Assembly: GCA_029378245.1 (NCBI GenBank) | Contig: JARKIF010000011.1 | Span: 310,001 to 374,000 of the forward strand | Length of the DNA stretch: 64,000 nucleotides | From: Roridomyces roridus | Taxonomy: Eukaryota; Basidiomycota; Agaricomycetes; Agaricales; Mycenaceae | Direction: 5' to 3' | Shown: in pieces, positions 10,860 through 23,162 of the stretch | Position numbering within the stretch: position 1 is the stretch's first letter | Layout of the letters: each line of letters opens with the position of its first letter | The notes under the pieces: generated by a model | The model's input: the letters and a program-made list of their open reading frames with translations, nothing else | Database searches by the model: none | What the model was told of the DNA's origin: nothing | Made by a program: the position numbers and the translations under genes

Positions 10860-11622
10860 GAAAGACTCGGAGACTTGAGGAGGTGGGTTAAATTCGATTG
10901 GATGAATGATGGACACCTACACGCAGCCCTTTTAAACGGCCCACGACCTCATTACCAAGAAGCCAATTAGTAAACAACGGGACATCCGTCGGGATGACGA
11001 AAACCGTTGAATTCCCGAGTCATCGGGAATCGCATCATCCAATCCGAGTCGCTGAGTTTTCAATTGATGCCGAATACGAGACCTGCGGGTCGGTTGTGCG
11101 GGCGGTGTTTCCCAGAAGGTGTGATTTAGTTCTGTGGACGAGATCTTGGCGGTTTTGAACGCCAAGAGGCAAAGGGCGATCACTCACTTTGACAGGCCTG
11201 TTCTCTTTCCACTCAACGACAAAGCGCGGGATCCCAAGCAAAGCCACTACCTCAACCAGACGACGTCCACAAACCCCGTCCAATGGTTGAAAACAAAGAA
11301 AACAGTAATGTCACCGCAAAATCCGCCCTGTTGGTGCGCTTGACAAGGACCGGCAGTATCTTTGCGTAGGCGGTATTCGCTTTCAGCTGTGGTGCAGCCG
11401 ATGGATGCAGCTTGCCTTCCTGTCGACTGAGTCTAATCAATTTGTCAATTTTTGAGCTCCGCATCACGTGAAAGTCACGCGTCATCCCTTTCTTGCTCTG
11501 CACCATCATCATGGACTGCTCGCCTGTGCCACCGTTGGGAAGCGAGACTCTCATGTCTCTGCCCGTTGCTTTTCTCGCCGGCTCGCGTGGCCAGTCATTC
11601 GACGTTCGTACTTCTCGCTGCG
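10860..11622. other. Intergenic interval
   Basis: No coding region I can support. A CACGTG E-box-like palindrome occurs at about 11464-11469, in front of the Ser/Pro-rich gene. The long minus-strand frame at 11252-11896 has no domain and runs antisense to that gene. Confidence 0.4.
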
Positions 11623-12922
11623 ATGCCGGTGTTTTCTGACACGCCAGAACGACCAGGAAGTCCGTTTTCTCGACTACCAAGCATCCTACCGAGAGAAGCA
11701 TCGCCCGCCACTGCCTTGCCCACCATATCCGGCCGATCCGACCGTGCGTGCCAGAGAGGGCCCTCCGACGCTCTTCGTCCCAGGACCTCATCCAGCGGCT
11801 GCACCCAATCCGTTCCTGTGCAAGAGTGTGGCGAGTATCAAAGCGAACTATGGCTCCATTGTGCGTCTCCTCATTTTGCCGCTGCGTCTTCTTCATATTC
11901 TCTCAATAGCCGTCGCACCAACTCGTCGCCGCACTCGTGGACGCCCTGGACGATGCCGAGCGGACACTCAACTTCCTCTTGCAGCCTTGCACTCCTGTAG
12001 CTCGCCCACCTACCTTGTCCTCCAGTTGTTCCCCCTCCGTCGCTCTCACTTCTCGTCCGACGCCCCACCTCTTTTCAAGTACACCTATTGGAAGCGAAAC
12101 CTTTCCCAGCACCCCGCCGATTTGCCTTCCCAGCAAAGCGACCTCGTTTTTCCTTCCCACCAGTGTACACGCGACGACTCCCTTGAAAAACAGCTCGAAC
12201 ACCAATCCCCTCGGTGTTGCACCAACGTCGTCCTCACTCTCGTCAGCCCGCACCCAAAGTTCGAGCTGGTGTAACCCCAATCCATTCAGCACCACGTCCA
12301 ACAAGAGTCCCTTCGGCTCCGCTTCAAGTTCAGACACCGGCGTCGTGACCAAGGCAGCTTTTGTTCCCAGCACAGCGCCTACTAGCCTAGTCAACAAAGC
12401 GACTTCGTTCTCGGTTCCTATATTCGGTGCTCGGTCGTTCGCGCCACCTCTCCTGCAGGAGAGATCCAAGACGAATAACAATCCCTTTAACATCGCAGCA
12501 ACGTCCTCGAGCGCGCGCAATCCCAAACCATTCAGCACCCGAGACACATCCCTGCTCTCGGCGTCGACCCCTCGACCACTCCAGCTTTCAATCATGCTAC
12601 CCCCGCTCCTCGATCTAATATACGCACCCACGTCGACACTCCGAGCGTTCTCGGTAAACGAGTCCAGTCTGGATCTCCCCCTCCGTCCCCGCCTCGAACC
12701 AAGCCCGTGCCTCATCCGGATCTCTTTCCCGTTCCCGCCTCAGCCTCAGCCTCTGAATCGACTGAAACTGCAGCATCGGCAAGAGACGGCTCTTCGGTAT
12801 TCCAGAGGCTTTTGAAACCGGTGGCCCCGTGCGCAAAACCAGATTCCTATGGCGTTGATAGGGCTTCGGATGTACCTGCTGTCGACCAAGATGGATCACC
12901 GTTGGTCGTGGATCGAGTATAG
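11623..12922 (+). CDS. Ser/Thr/Pro-rich protein with FG/NPF motifs (model approximate)
   Basis: A low-complexity protein I do not recognise. Coding stretches are: an N-terminal part from ATG 11623 (MPVFSDTPERPGSPFSRLP); a segment starting at 11910 after a CTCAATAG acceptor (PSHQLVAALVDALDDAERTL); a long Ser/Thr-rich middle with NPFSTTSNKSPFGSASSS and NNNPFNIAATSSS; and a C-terminus ending at 12922 (TPSVLGKRVQSGSPPPSPP, VFQRLLKPVAPCAKPD). The middle and C-terminal stretches lie in different frames and switch between about 12490 and 12560, where I find no convincing intron, so the gene either has a non-obvious splice or a frameshift. FG and NPF motifs recall nucleoporin-like or adaptor-binding linkers, but this is only composition. 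Confidence 0.4.
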
Positions 12923-13519
12923 AATAATACCTGGGTCTCAAGGCGTCTGTACAACGATCGCTTAGCCGATTCAGCATCAAAGTATGAGCACTGCAGGAAA
13001 CACAACGAGTGCAGTGTCTGTCACATTACTCAGCACACAGTACTTTTCAATATGAGTGTTCAACCTGCGACTCGGCTCGCTCGAGCTTCATCCCGGACAT
13101 GGAATGGAGCCCGATACCTGGAAGATGTTTCTAGCCCGGTGCCCCAAACCCCAAGCCCGCGGTGGACTCCGAGCCCGTACTCTTTACACTTGCTTTACAC
13201 TAAACACCCGACAAGCGGCGCGGGCGGCTTCTTGGCGGCTTACCGATACTTGGTCCCTACATTGCTGTCACTCGGGGTCAGAAGTCGGCGGATGGGGCAT
13301 GGGCCAGTGGCCTCACGGCGTTTACGAGCCTGGCGCATAGGAAAGTTCCAGCCCTGATAGCCTTCTCAAACCGCTTCACATTTATTCCGGCATCTTTCCG
13401 TAACAGCCGACGCCCGAGACCTGCCGACCTCGTCATCCAACCTGACTGGCAGCACTTCTTTCGTCCGTGATACCACTCCATTCGCTGAGTGGCCTGAGAA
13501 GGTGGGGGGCTTCCGCAGA
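12923..13519. other. Intergenic interval upstream of P450
   Basis: Two overlapping plus-strand frames at 13052-13357 and 13056-13340 have no recognisable domain and look like chance frames in GC-rich sequence. No gene called. Confidence 0.4.
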
Positions 13520-13526
13520 TATAAAT
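13520..13526 (+). promoter_or_regulatory. TATA box of the P450 gene
   Basis: TATAAAT lies 61 nt upstream of the P450 start codon in otherwise GC-rich sequence, a normal distance for a fungal core promoter with a short 5' UTR. Confidence 0.6.
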
Positions 13527-13580
13527 GGGTGGCCCTTGACGTTCTGACCCCACGCTACGCACACCCTCCCATCGAGACGC

Positions 13581-16019
13581 ATGATTCTACGCATTCTCCT
13601 CCCTATCTTGGGCACCTTTGCGTGTTATGCCCTCTTTCACGCCGCACAGTTCTTGTACCGCGAGCTCACGTCCCCGCTGCGCTTCATTGTCGGACCACCC
13701 AGCCCGAGTCTTCTCCTAGGCAACTTCAAGAAGGTCTCGGTGCGTTTGACCGTCTTTCTTTAGCGCCGCAGCACCTACTAATAGCGACGACCAGGATGAC
13801 TTTGATCTCATGTCGAGATGGCGCAAGCAATTTGGGCGGACGTTCCGATTCAGGGGGCTCTTCAGTGTGCGTCAATGCCCCGTTTATTCCTTCGACTCCA
13901 AGTTGACGCGATGAATGCAGATTAGCGAGCTCCACACATCCGACCTCAAAGCCCTCAATCACGTCGTCGGAGATAATACTATCTACCGTCGTGCGCCCGC
14001 CCAGCGCGACCAGCAGAAACGCATGCTGGGAACGGGAATTCTGTACATGGAAACGGACCAACATAAACGCCAGGTGAGTTATGCAGCTCGTGCTTGTTGC
14101 CATTACCAGGGTTTTAACAAAAACACCATAAAGCGCCGAATCATGGTGCGTGTAGAATCCATTGACGACGGGCGACACTCACGCAATTTGCGACAGAATC
14201 AAGCCTTTGGTGTCCCACAAGTTAAGCTGTTGACGGAAGTGTTCCTCGAGAAGGCTGTCCAGGTGTGTCAAGTCGTTTTGCTTTTCGCTCATAATTCGAC
14301 GCAAACCGCCGCAGTTGCGCGACATCTGGGCCGCACGCGTCGAAGGGGATGGGAGCATGGTAGACGTCTTCGACGGCTTGCGGCGCGTGACGCTGGATGT
14401 TATCGGACAAGCAGGTACGGCTTCCGAGTCTCTCCCTCTCCCCACCCCAACCCCAAGTGCATTTCATCCATACCTCATATAGGCTTCGACTACAATTTCA
14501 ACGCCCTCGATGACAAGCCCAACGAGCTCAACAACGTCTTCACCGAGCTGATGCATTCCCCGCATGCACAGTCCTATGCCGCCGTGCGGCTCGCGCAGTC
14601 GATCGTCCCGATTCTCAAGTTATTCGTGAGTCGTCAATAATTTACTTGCTGTTCCTGCAAGTTACCTGAACGAGCGACGACCGGCAGCCACTTCCCGGTT
14701 CACGCATCGTGGCGCGCGCGCGCGTCGTCATGGACGCTATCGGCGGGCATATCGTTTCCGGGAGCAAGGCGGCTCTCGAGGAAGAAAGGGCCAGCACCGG
14801 CAAGGGGGTGTCCTTGACCGGCCGCCGGGACCTCCTGTCGGTGTTACTGAAATCCAATCTTTCAAAAGACTTGCCGGATAATCAGAGGATGAGCGATGAG
14901 GAGGTCGTTGCGCGTGAGTGTCCTCGATTTCGTTTGATTCTTTGCTCTCACTTGCGTCAGAGATACCTACGTGAGTACGGCGTCCAGTGTCGATAGCAAC
15001 CTGACGAGTTGAAATAGCTTTTTCCTCGCGGGACATGAAACTACGAGGTGAGTAGGTTCAGTATTGTCTGCGGGCATGTACAAGCTCATTGCTCGGCACA
15101 TCAGCGCCTCCGTCGCCTGGGCCCTATACGCACTGTCCCTGCACCCCAAAGTCCAAAGCAAACTTCGTGACGAGTTGTTCACGCTCCCGACCGACAGCCC
15201 AAGCATGGACGAGTTGAACTCTTTACCTTATTTCGAGGCTTTCGGTACGCCCTCCATTTTGAGGGAATGAGAAACTGACGCTACGCAGTGAGAGAAACGA
15301 TGCGTCTCCACGCGCCTGCGGTGTTCACTACGCGGATGGCGATGCAAGATGATGTGTTGCCGTTGGCGAAGCCGTATGTCGACCAGCAGGGGAATGAACA
15401 TCACAGTCTTCCGTGAGTTGAATGCCCTTTTTTTCAACCACTAACACTGATGTTGCAAAGAATCCGGAAAGGTCAGATCATACACATCCCGATCTGGGCT
15501 GTGAACACGGACAAGGAAATTTGGGGCGAGGATGCGCTCGAGTTCAAGTAAGGGGGTTTGAATTTCCTTTTCACGCGTTGTGTTGAATGAATGGTCCTTC
15601 GATAGACCCGAGCGTTGGAATAACCTTCCCGAGGGAGTCAAGGGTATTCCGGGTGTGTGGGCGAACCTCCTCTCGTTCTATGGCGGGCCGCATAATTGTG
15701 AGTGACTCTCGATCCCCCCTCCATTGTCCTGCAATTTACGGTACGCGCAGGTATCGGGTACCGCTTCTCGCTCGCCGAGTACGTTTGCCCCTCCTTTCTT
15801 CTCCATCGACCAATATTGATATCCATTCTTCGTAACAGGATGAAAGCACTCCTGTTCACCTTCTTACGCGCGTTCGAGTTCGCCCCTGCCCTCCCCGAGG
15901 GTGACATCGTGCCCAAGATCGCCGGGCTTATCCAGCGCCCGAATGTCCTTGTGGGGACGAAGCATTTCAAGAGGGGGTCGGGGTTGCCGCTGGTGGTCAA
16001 GGCGTATAAGAGGGATTGA
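13581..16019 (+). CDS. Cytochrome P450 monooxygenase, 16 exons
   Basis: Hand splicing gives 16 exons and 540 aa, closing exactly in frame; exon 4 is 12 nt (14134-14145) and exon 9 is 10 nt (14961-14970). An N-terminal membrane anchor ([19 protein letters not shown]) is followed by a Pro-rich hinge ([13 protein letters not shown]). The I-helix reads [18 protein letters not shown], with the AGxET oxygen-activation motif. The K-helix ExxR is ETMR (in [10 protein letters not shown]), the meander is FKPERW, and the heme loop [17 protein letters not shown] contains the axial Cys. All key residues are present, so this should be an active ER-anchored monooxygenase; the CYP family was not assigned. 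It ends 18 bp from the stop of the convergent unknown gene. Confidence 0.95.
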
Positions 16020-16036
16020 ACAATTTATCGTGTCGC

Positions 16037-17110
16037 TTACTTCTCCCAATCCTTCGTCTCATCAAACCAAATCTTATACCACCCCGTCCCGTCGTTTTGC
16101 CAGTTCGCCTCAATGAAAAAATCTTGTAAATTGCCGGCGGAAGCCGTTGCGAGCTTCTTGTACTCGGTGATTGACTGATCGCGTAACGGTACGGTGCCTA
16201 CTACTGGAGGGCATCTCGTCCCACCCGTATCGCTGAAATCCGCAACAGGTTCGCGAGGTCTCCTGCACGAACGACCTGAAATCCAATTGATGGCCTTGAA
16301 GAAAAACGAGACTAACCTCTGTGTCCCGAACCTGATACACCGGACGAGGAACAAGTTGAGGCCTAGTTGGGTCCTAGTACGGAAAATGGCTCCCAAAGCG
16401 AGCCAGGTTATCCACAGATTCCACGAGCTTCTTGAGATCATCGTCGATCGGAGCTGCATGATCTCTCAGCACTGCGATGGAAGTAGGGGCTCGACACGCA
16501 CGCGAATGATCTGGATGTCGCGGGAGGAACTCGTCAGACAACGAGGTGACCATGTATTCCATCTACATTTCATCAGCGAGAGAGTTTCTTTCCGAAGTGG
16601 AGCACACACCTTCTCGATTTCTGGTGGAACCTCGAGTTCCGTCGTCTCAGTGCCATTCACATAATAATGGACGACAGAGGCTGGCTGATCGCCGTACACC
16701 TCATGCCCAGTGACGATAAATTTGGTTAAATCTTTCTTAGTTTGTGCAGGGCCCAGATCGTACGCCACGTCCGTGGGACAGGACACCTCAGGTCTCATGA
16801 GCACAATCGCCGTAAGATGGTTTCGGTGACTCACATACTGCGGCCGACTCCACGTCCCACCCCCGTTCTCCTCATCAATAAATATCTTGGCGGCCTCCAC
16901 GACTCCCATGAGCTCCGCCCATCTGTCGTTGGGAACCTCTCCTAGCAGACCTTTAGACGAAATCACCACGCCCGCCTGACTGTTATTGGGTAGATACAGG
17001 AACGCGGAGCTGACACCGCTTCCGCCCATGGCGTTGTAAGACTCTAGAACGAGTACACTGTGCGGGCCGGCGATGAAAGGGGCGATGTTGCTGGGGAAAG
17101 TCAAGGACAT
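16037..17110 (-). CDS. Conserved-looking hypothetical protein, 6 exons
   Basis: Six exons (17110-16835, 16786-16610, 16562-16502, 16453-16416, 16373-16276, 16232-16037) give 281 aa and sum in frame; introns are 42-48 nt. I do not recognise a family. Visible features are a hydrophobic N-terminal half without a clear signal peptide (MSLTFPSNIAPFIAGPHSVL), the stretch VPNDRWAELMGVVEAAKIF, and an aromatic-rich C-terminus (DFFIEANWQNDGTGWYKIW). An upstream CAG/gtaagt donor near 17325 suggests a 5' UTR intron or an additional first exon (ATG at 17341). It is convergent with the P450, with only 17 bp between stop codons, so the two transcripts almost certainly overlap at their 3' ends. Confidence 0.65.
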
Positions 17111-18604
17111 GGTGGTGGTACGGAAGAAGCTGGATTTGATGGGTATCAGTGATCGGAGCCGGGGCACGGCAAGGCTGTGCTCGATCATCTGACTCACTCT
17201 CGACCTCCACGTATCCGCCACGTCTCCCTCCCCACAGGCGCTGGACCAGAATGGACACTCGACGGTCTCGACAATTAGTGTCGGCACATACAAGTGATGA
17301 ATTCCACGCGCGGCGTACATACTTACCTGGACGGCACACAAATTGACTGGCAGAGTTGATTGCTCCGCGTTGGATTACTGCATTGCCAGATGCGCCGGTG
17401 TTCGAACTTTGAAATTGTACCCGAAACTGTAAGAACGCTTACCAGTAGTATCCGCTCCCAGAACGGAGGCCCATTTGTCAAAAAAAATCTCGGTCCCTCC
17501 AAAGTTTCAACTCCAAATTTCAACCCGACTTGCCCAGTTTGATTCTACCCCCAGATTTCATCCTCGACCAATCACCGTGGGCGACCCCGGAACGTTCAGT
17601 AAGCTAGGTCCCCTGCTTTGTTACTCGTAACTTGGCGAATGGCATGGTGCATCAAGGCACTGTCACTCCGAGGTGGTCGCAACTCGCGTACATATCGACG
17701 CAGACAGGCACGGCGTAGAATCGCCGTAGAGCGGCACCAATCCCTAACCGGCCCGCGTCCCACGAAGGGAATCGTCGATTTGCATAATTTGGTGTTGACT
17801 GTTTCCCAGAGAATTGACTTTGACGCCACAATCCGAGAATCTCCATTAGATGAGTCTGCAACTCAAAACTTGAGAAACGAAAGTAGCGAGCCAGCGACTC
17901 GAGAGAGAAATTAGGTGGCCGAAACGTAGACTTAGTGAGCTCTTTGATGCGCCAGACATGGGAACAAATGACGATAGGCCTTCCCAAGCACTGCAGATCC
18001 CCCAGTGGAACCTAATTAAACGGCCTTGATTGCGGCATTACGTGGATAGAGTGGGGATCGCAACTGTTCAACTTGGATTGGACTGGTCACTAAACAGACA
18101 GCTGGATGGATGGAATTTCGGGAAGCTGCCCTCCTGGGTGCGTCAGATCCAACCTGCTCACCGAATATTGCAATTGGGAGACAATGGTACAGGATGGTTC
18201 GTAGATCTTGGCACTGTTAGTCTGTTTACCCGCGCAATGGGTGATTGGAAAGCAGCGCCTTGATCGACGGAAATCAAGCGAGGTGGCCGTCGGATAGCGT
18301 CGGATGGACTGCCGCGCGTATCTTGCCGGCGCCGACGCGAGCACTTTATTGATCCATGCCCGTAAGGCTCGGACAGATGTATTTGAAATCACGGCTGTGA
18401 ATCTCCTGCGCGTTTGTATTGGCTTTCGCTCGTTTCACGCTCCATTTTGGGATCGCCGCCTCCTGAAAATAATCTAAAAATATCCATGGGTCGGTGTAAC
18501 ATGGGCCCATGAGCGCCTATGAGCCGATACCAGTCGGACGTGAATGTGAGCAATCGTGTTGTATAAGAAGAGGTATGCTCCACCCTGAGAGGCCCAGAAT
18601 CCCA
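17111..18604. other. Intergenic interval
   Basis: No coding region with domain support on either strand. Several short frames (for example 17618-17914 and 18389-18763) have no domain. The 3' end of the interval is the promoter of the Zn2Cys6 gene. Confidence 0.4.
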
Positions 18605-19335
18605 ATGTCCAAATCCACTGCGTCGAGTTCCAACCAAGCCGATCCCACACTGGCACTTTCGAAGCGTCGGCGAACATTCGTAGCATGCAGCAATTGCAGG
18701 AAACGAAAGATTCGGGTATGTTGACTCTGGCGCCGCGACCTCATCATCGAATTTACCGTACATAGTGCGTCACAAGCGAGGAAAACGCCAACGCACCCTG
18801 TGCACGATGCAGGATGAAGAATCTGACTTGTGAATATCATCGTTGGGCCGGCCTGTTGTGCCCGACGGACGAGGAGACACCAACCGAATCGGCGGGTGGA
18901 TCTAGTTCTCAGGGCACACCGAGTGTTCAGCTTCAACCGCCGCCATCGTCGTCTAACATGCAGGCCCCGGCATCTATTCATCAATGGCAACAGCCCCAAC
19001 AGCCCTATGCGGCTATCTACGAGCTGCAGGCCGCGGATGCCCGACGGTACCTCGAGAGGAGGAATCTGAATCAATATGATCATAGCGCTTCTCCCAATCA
19101 ACCAGCGTCCACGATGGTCGGCTACACACCACCACCGCCGGGTTCACCGATGCCCATGGAGACGCCAAACTTCCTCTCCCAGCCAAACGCGGGGCAGCAG
19201 CAGGATGTCTGGGATCAATTCTGGTGCATATCGACCCTTGCGGTTTCTTGATTGATGCCTCATAGATTATTGAACTAAACCGCTTGTGGCAGGTCAGGTT
19301 TCCAGTTTGGCGGTGGCGCGTATCATAGTGGATGA
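18605..19335 (+). CDS. Small Zn(II)2Cys6 DNA-binding protein, paralogue A
   Basis: Three exons (18605-18715, 18766-19223, 19293-19335) give 203 aa. The zinc cluster begins near residue 30: ACSNCRKRKIR, then CVTSEENANAP, CARC and RMKNLTCEY, a C-x2-C-x6-C-x10-C-x2-C-x6-C arrangement. Intron 1 cuts the cluster directly after RKRKIR. The rest is a Gln/Pro/Ser-rich disordered region (SIHQWQQPQQPY) with no fungal-specific transcription factor domain, which most members of this class carry. The last intron has a textbook ACTAAAC branch site and adds a tail SGFQFGGGAYHSG; without splicing the frame would stop at 19251. It shares the same architecture and intron position with the gene at 34286-35086. 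Likely nuclear; targets unknown. Confidence 0.85.
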
Positions 19336-19680
19336 GGGTAAGAGTTAAGTCGGAGTGGAGCATACGGAGACCAGGAGTTCTCAATGTAGATCTAACGAAT
19401 TACTTACCTACAAGTTGCCATTAATAACTGTAATTTTTGCCACGGCCCTTCCGATTTTCCAGTATGGACGCCTGCCGGCCACGATCCGCGTCGAGTTGAG
19501 CAAAAAGTGGGCGGCAAGGCTTTGCGCTTCAGATTCTGCCAGGAGCTAACTGATGATTGATCATGACAATGGGAGAGTCGGAGAGACTAACTAACTCAAC
19601 TTGGGCTCAACGTGGTGGACAAGCTCCCGGGTCGTAAACATGCTGCTTGGCCCGTGTAAGCTCGAGTAGAAAAGTGATTG

Positions 19681-19745
19681 CAGAAGGAGGGATCGAACCT
19701 CCGATACACATCAATCCAAGACAGGTGTTAAATATCCCTTGTACG
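19681..19745 (-). other. tRNA-like T-arm remnant
   Basis: On the minus strand a perfect T-stem/loop (GGAGG TTCGATC CCTCC) is followed by an acceptor-like TTCTGCA, but no matching 5' acceptor strand or anticodon arm can be found upstream. It is a tRNA-derived remnant, not a functional tRNA gene. Confidence 0.5.
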
Positions 19746-20149
19746 AAGGCCCGGACGATCCTCGTCGTCCCTCCCATCTTCGGTGCAGTCAGTGTTTGCA
19801 CTGAAAGAATTCGAACGCGGAGCCCGATATGCTTGAGTCAGATTGATCTCGAGGAGAATCCCAATGGAGCCAGGGCTCTGCGCAAGTTCAGTTGGCCTGG
19901 ATCTTGACTGCAAGACGGGAATAAATTGACAATGAGATCCGCACCATGCCCGCGGCCTGGAGCCAAAAAGGCGGAGTCGGAAGTTTATGGAACATGCATG
20001 GAGACGATGACCATGGTATCGCTGCGCGACACAATATCATTAATTATTATTATCCCTTGATCAGTCGGATGTTGCGATAACGTGTGGCGCGCTATGGCCA
20101 TCATAGCTCCGCAAATACACGGTAGAAAAACTGGTCTGTCCCATCAACG

Positions 20150-20225
20150 AATACCCGACCGAGGAGTCGAACCTTTGCCTGCTCTCGAACAAGTCCAAGT
20201 CAGGCACACGAGTCCAGTTTAACCG
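20150..20225 (-). other. tRNA-like remnant
   Basis: The minus strand shows an AAAGGTTCGACTCCTCGG T-arm-like segment behind a GAC-rich stretch. The stems do not all pair and no acceptor stem closes, so this is at best a degenerate tRNA-derived sequence. Confidence 0.35.
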
Positions 20226-21710
20226 TCTTGTGGGACTTTAGAATAAACTTTGCAGCTGAAAGCGAATAATACCACCTTCTCTCCCCGCTTCCTGGAGCAG
20301 CGCGTCCTGTCCTGACGTGTCCTGATCCTCATGAGCGTTGGTATACAGGCGAGGAAATAAGAATTAAACAAACTTTGAGAGGACCTGAGGCAACTGTCGA
20401 GTAACAAACAATAGTCGGGACTCGCCAGCTATCCAAGTTCCGTCAGATAGCAGGTTCAGCTGACTTTCCAGAGCAATCACCTGAAATGTTCCCTCGCTGC
20501 TTATCCTCGACGAACCCATCTACCTGCGCCCACAGCTCATACCCTGGCGGATCCGTTATATCTCCTGTGCAAACACAGTCAGCATGTCAAAATGAAAGCT
20601 CCAGTGGAGAACTAGAAAGACGGTCAGAGAAAGGAAAGGCTGGGATTCGAGAAGGCAAGGTATGCCGAGGTGCAGCGACGTAGACTCGCCCATTTTCTCT
20701 TTCCTCAGCTCTAGCCAAGCGGGACGTCAGTTCCTCAAACACCACGAATTGAATACTTCAAGATGCGTGAGTTGCACTCAGACGAGACCGGCGTAGTGGA
20801 CGCACCTGGTTGTAAGAATTGTGCAGTTGGGCGTCGGGCGATGCGCATGAGATCTGCCCTGCCCTCCGTCCGCGCTCACTCCAAATCGTCAAGTCCTTCG
20901 CCTTCGAGTAACATGGTAAAATTTGGGGTCCTCCCGGCTCGCCCTGCCCTGGCGAGGAATCAGGGGCGGGGAGGAGGAGAGAGCGGGTGTCCGTGAGGTG
21001 TCGGCGAGGTCACCGTGTCGTGGAAGGAAAAAGACTCGCTTCGGAGATTGATGTCACTGATGTCATTGATTTCTCCTGCTTCCGACCACCACCGCTCGTG
21101 CCTACTACCCTCGGGACTTGCCCTGCACTCACCGAGCGTTCATCACATTCGATCCTCAGCGCCCAGCCTGCATACGATACAAATACGATCTCGATAAAAT
21201 CCCGCGAAATCGTTATGGGGGGTCTCATCCATCTCAGGCGGATGCCGTGAAAATCGTACCGAGACAGAGGGCGGACCACTATGTCGCCCAAGATCTAGAG
21301 AGTATAAAACCTGATTGAAAATGCGGGACTTTTCACCGCTTCACTCTACTACTCACGGCAAACTCACGGACTGGGGTTGTCAAGGTGCGTTGCCATCTCA
21401 TATCTGCTGCTCTCCACGGTTAGGCAGTTTCTCGTCCAGTTGGAGTGCTGCTACGTTGTTGAGATCCATGGCCAGTGCACTTGGTCCGCGGACGAAGAGA
21501 CTGATAGGCGAGGCGCTGCTTTCCACCTTCCGTAATTCGTCTAAAAACTCACGGTCGTCATCACAAAGTGGGCGCTGTTTCTCAATCTCAATCCGGTAAG
21601 CTGACCCCGACCGACGGCGACAGGTTTGGCGGCGCATTCGGGCGTTGCGCGTTTCTTGTATAAATTGCCGGATCCCGACCTGTGTCAGGCGATCCACCCA
21701 CCTTCCCCCC

Positions 21711-22804
21711 ATGCTCATACTCATCTACTTCGCACTGGGCAGCAGCGTCTCACAGCTCCGGAGCTACATCGCGGCGCAACGAGACCTGTCCGATGGGGTG
21801 ACACTGATACCTATCCTCCTAGTGGTATTCATAGGCTCGTCTCTGCTTTCCTCGTTTTTATCCGTGCGTGTCTTCTAAAGATAGGGGGAGCAGATTCACA
21901 CATTTCATCCCAGATTGGCTATACCGTGGGTGGTGTAGTGGGATCGTTGGCTATGGTCGAATCGGTCGCGAATGAGCACCAGTCGGCTCTCCTACCCGCC
22001 CATTCCGATTTGGATGAGCGCATGCCCATTACTGCGAACCTTCGCAGCAGTATACGACTCCTGCAACGCGCCGGTGCCTCCCGATGGCGAGGCGCCGGCC
22101 ATTACACCCTCTACAGCGCCGTGCACTTTATCTTCGTCTTCTGGTCTTTCATCTGTGGTGCCGGCATCCTGGGTGTGGCAGCCATTTCGGCAGGAGTGAC
22201 AATCGTTCTTGCTCGCCAGCACATGCTTTGTACACATCGCATGGTTGTACATCCCGCCGTTGCTGCCACGGCAACGCTCCTGGATCCCTGGATGGAATAT
22301 CGCATCCTCTTCCTCCCCTCGCTCATTCACGCGGTGGTTCAGCAGGGCACGATCCTACTTTTCCTCGCACCTTTCCGCATTCTCGAAGCCGAGCACATCT
22401 TTACCCCCGACTCCGATTCGGCCTCCTACTCCCACTGGCCTTCACCAACCCTCCTCTTCAGCGTCCAAATCCTCTTCCTGGTGTTCCTGCTCCTCATACT
22501 CTCGCTCATCCTTCTCCTCCACACCTCCATCGTCCTCACACGCATCGAGGCAGCTCTCCTGCCCGCGGAGATGACTCTCCTCGGCCCTTTTGACCGCCAA
22601 TTCAAAGCTGTGTTCGGGAGCAGCCGCATGGATGTCGATTTCAGCTGGTCAAGGTCAGCCGCGATTCTGCGCACAGTGTGGCGATCGTCGTGGACCCTAG
22701 ACACATCTCTTCGCGTGGGGAAGGTATACGCCAAGATGCTCGGGCTGCAGAGTGTGGTTCTGCTGGTGGGGTTGGGATCGGGATTTATCGCCATGCGGTT
22801 GTAA
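21711..22804 (+). CDS. Multi-pass membrane protein of unknown function
   Basis: Two exons (21711-21863, 21914-22804; 50 nt intron) give 347 aa. About six hydrophobic segments are visible: LILIYFALG near the start, PILLVVFIGSSLLSSFLS running across the splice into GYTVGGVVGSLAMV, HFIFVFWSFICGAGILGVA, LFLPSLIHAVVQQGTILLFL, LLFSVQILFLVFLLLILSL and VVLLVGLGSGFIAM at the C-terminus. A soluble loop of about 40 residues follows the second segment. I do not recognise the family. A TATAAAT at 21659-21665 is 46 nt upstream of the ATG. It is not a paralogue of the DUF6534 genes nearby, as none of their landmarks is present. Confidence 0.75.
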
Positions 22805-23162
22805 TTCTCCGTTCATGTACACATTCAAATCATCTTCTGTGCAAAATCCGCCCTCGGTGCTCAATTTCCCTCTCAACAGCGACACCAGATGGCAATCAAA
22901 CTTGGATCAACTCTCATTTGGTCCGCCATATGATGCACACATGTAATTCCATTTCGACCTAAGTTTCCTCTGAACAATTATACTTAGATCGGATTTATAA
23001 ACGCCGGTTAAATGAACTGGTTTGAAAACGAGAGTCGAAAACCATACCCTAGCATCAGTAGATTGAGCAAACACACTCCTTTTTCCCCCCGAGACCTTGG
23101 AAGTTGGAACGCTACCATACAATACATGATACTGAGTATGCCATCTTTCGACAGTCTAGGTC

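Larger units (their letters stand above)
19336..21658. other. Intergenic interval with two tRNA-like remnants
   Basis: No protein gene could be supported. Two minus-strand sequences resemble tRNA T-arms (see separate entries). A TATAAAA at 21303-21309 and a short frame from ATG 21321 look like a possible start, but the frame cannot be joined to the downstream membrane gene without stops. Confidence 0.4.

Noticed and set aside
11252..11896. 214-codon minus-strand frame
   Set aside because: Antisense to the Ser/Pro-rich gene, basic and Met/Arg-rich without domain, typical of a shadow frame.
21315..21599. First exon(s) of the membrane protein gene at 21711
   Set aside because: A TATA box and ATG are present at about 21303-21321, but no splice combination joins this frame to 21711 without a stop; the TATAAAT at 21659 suits the 21711 start better.
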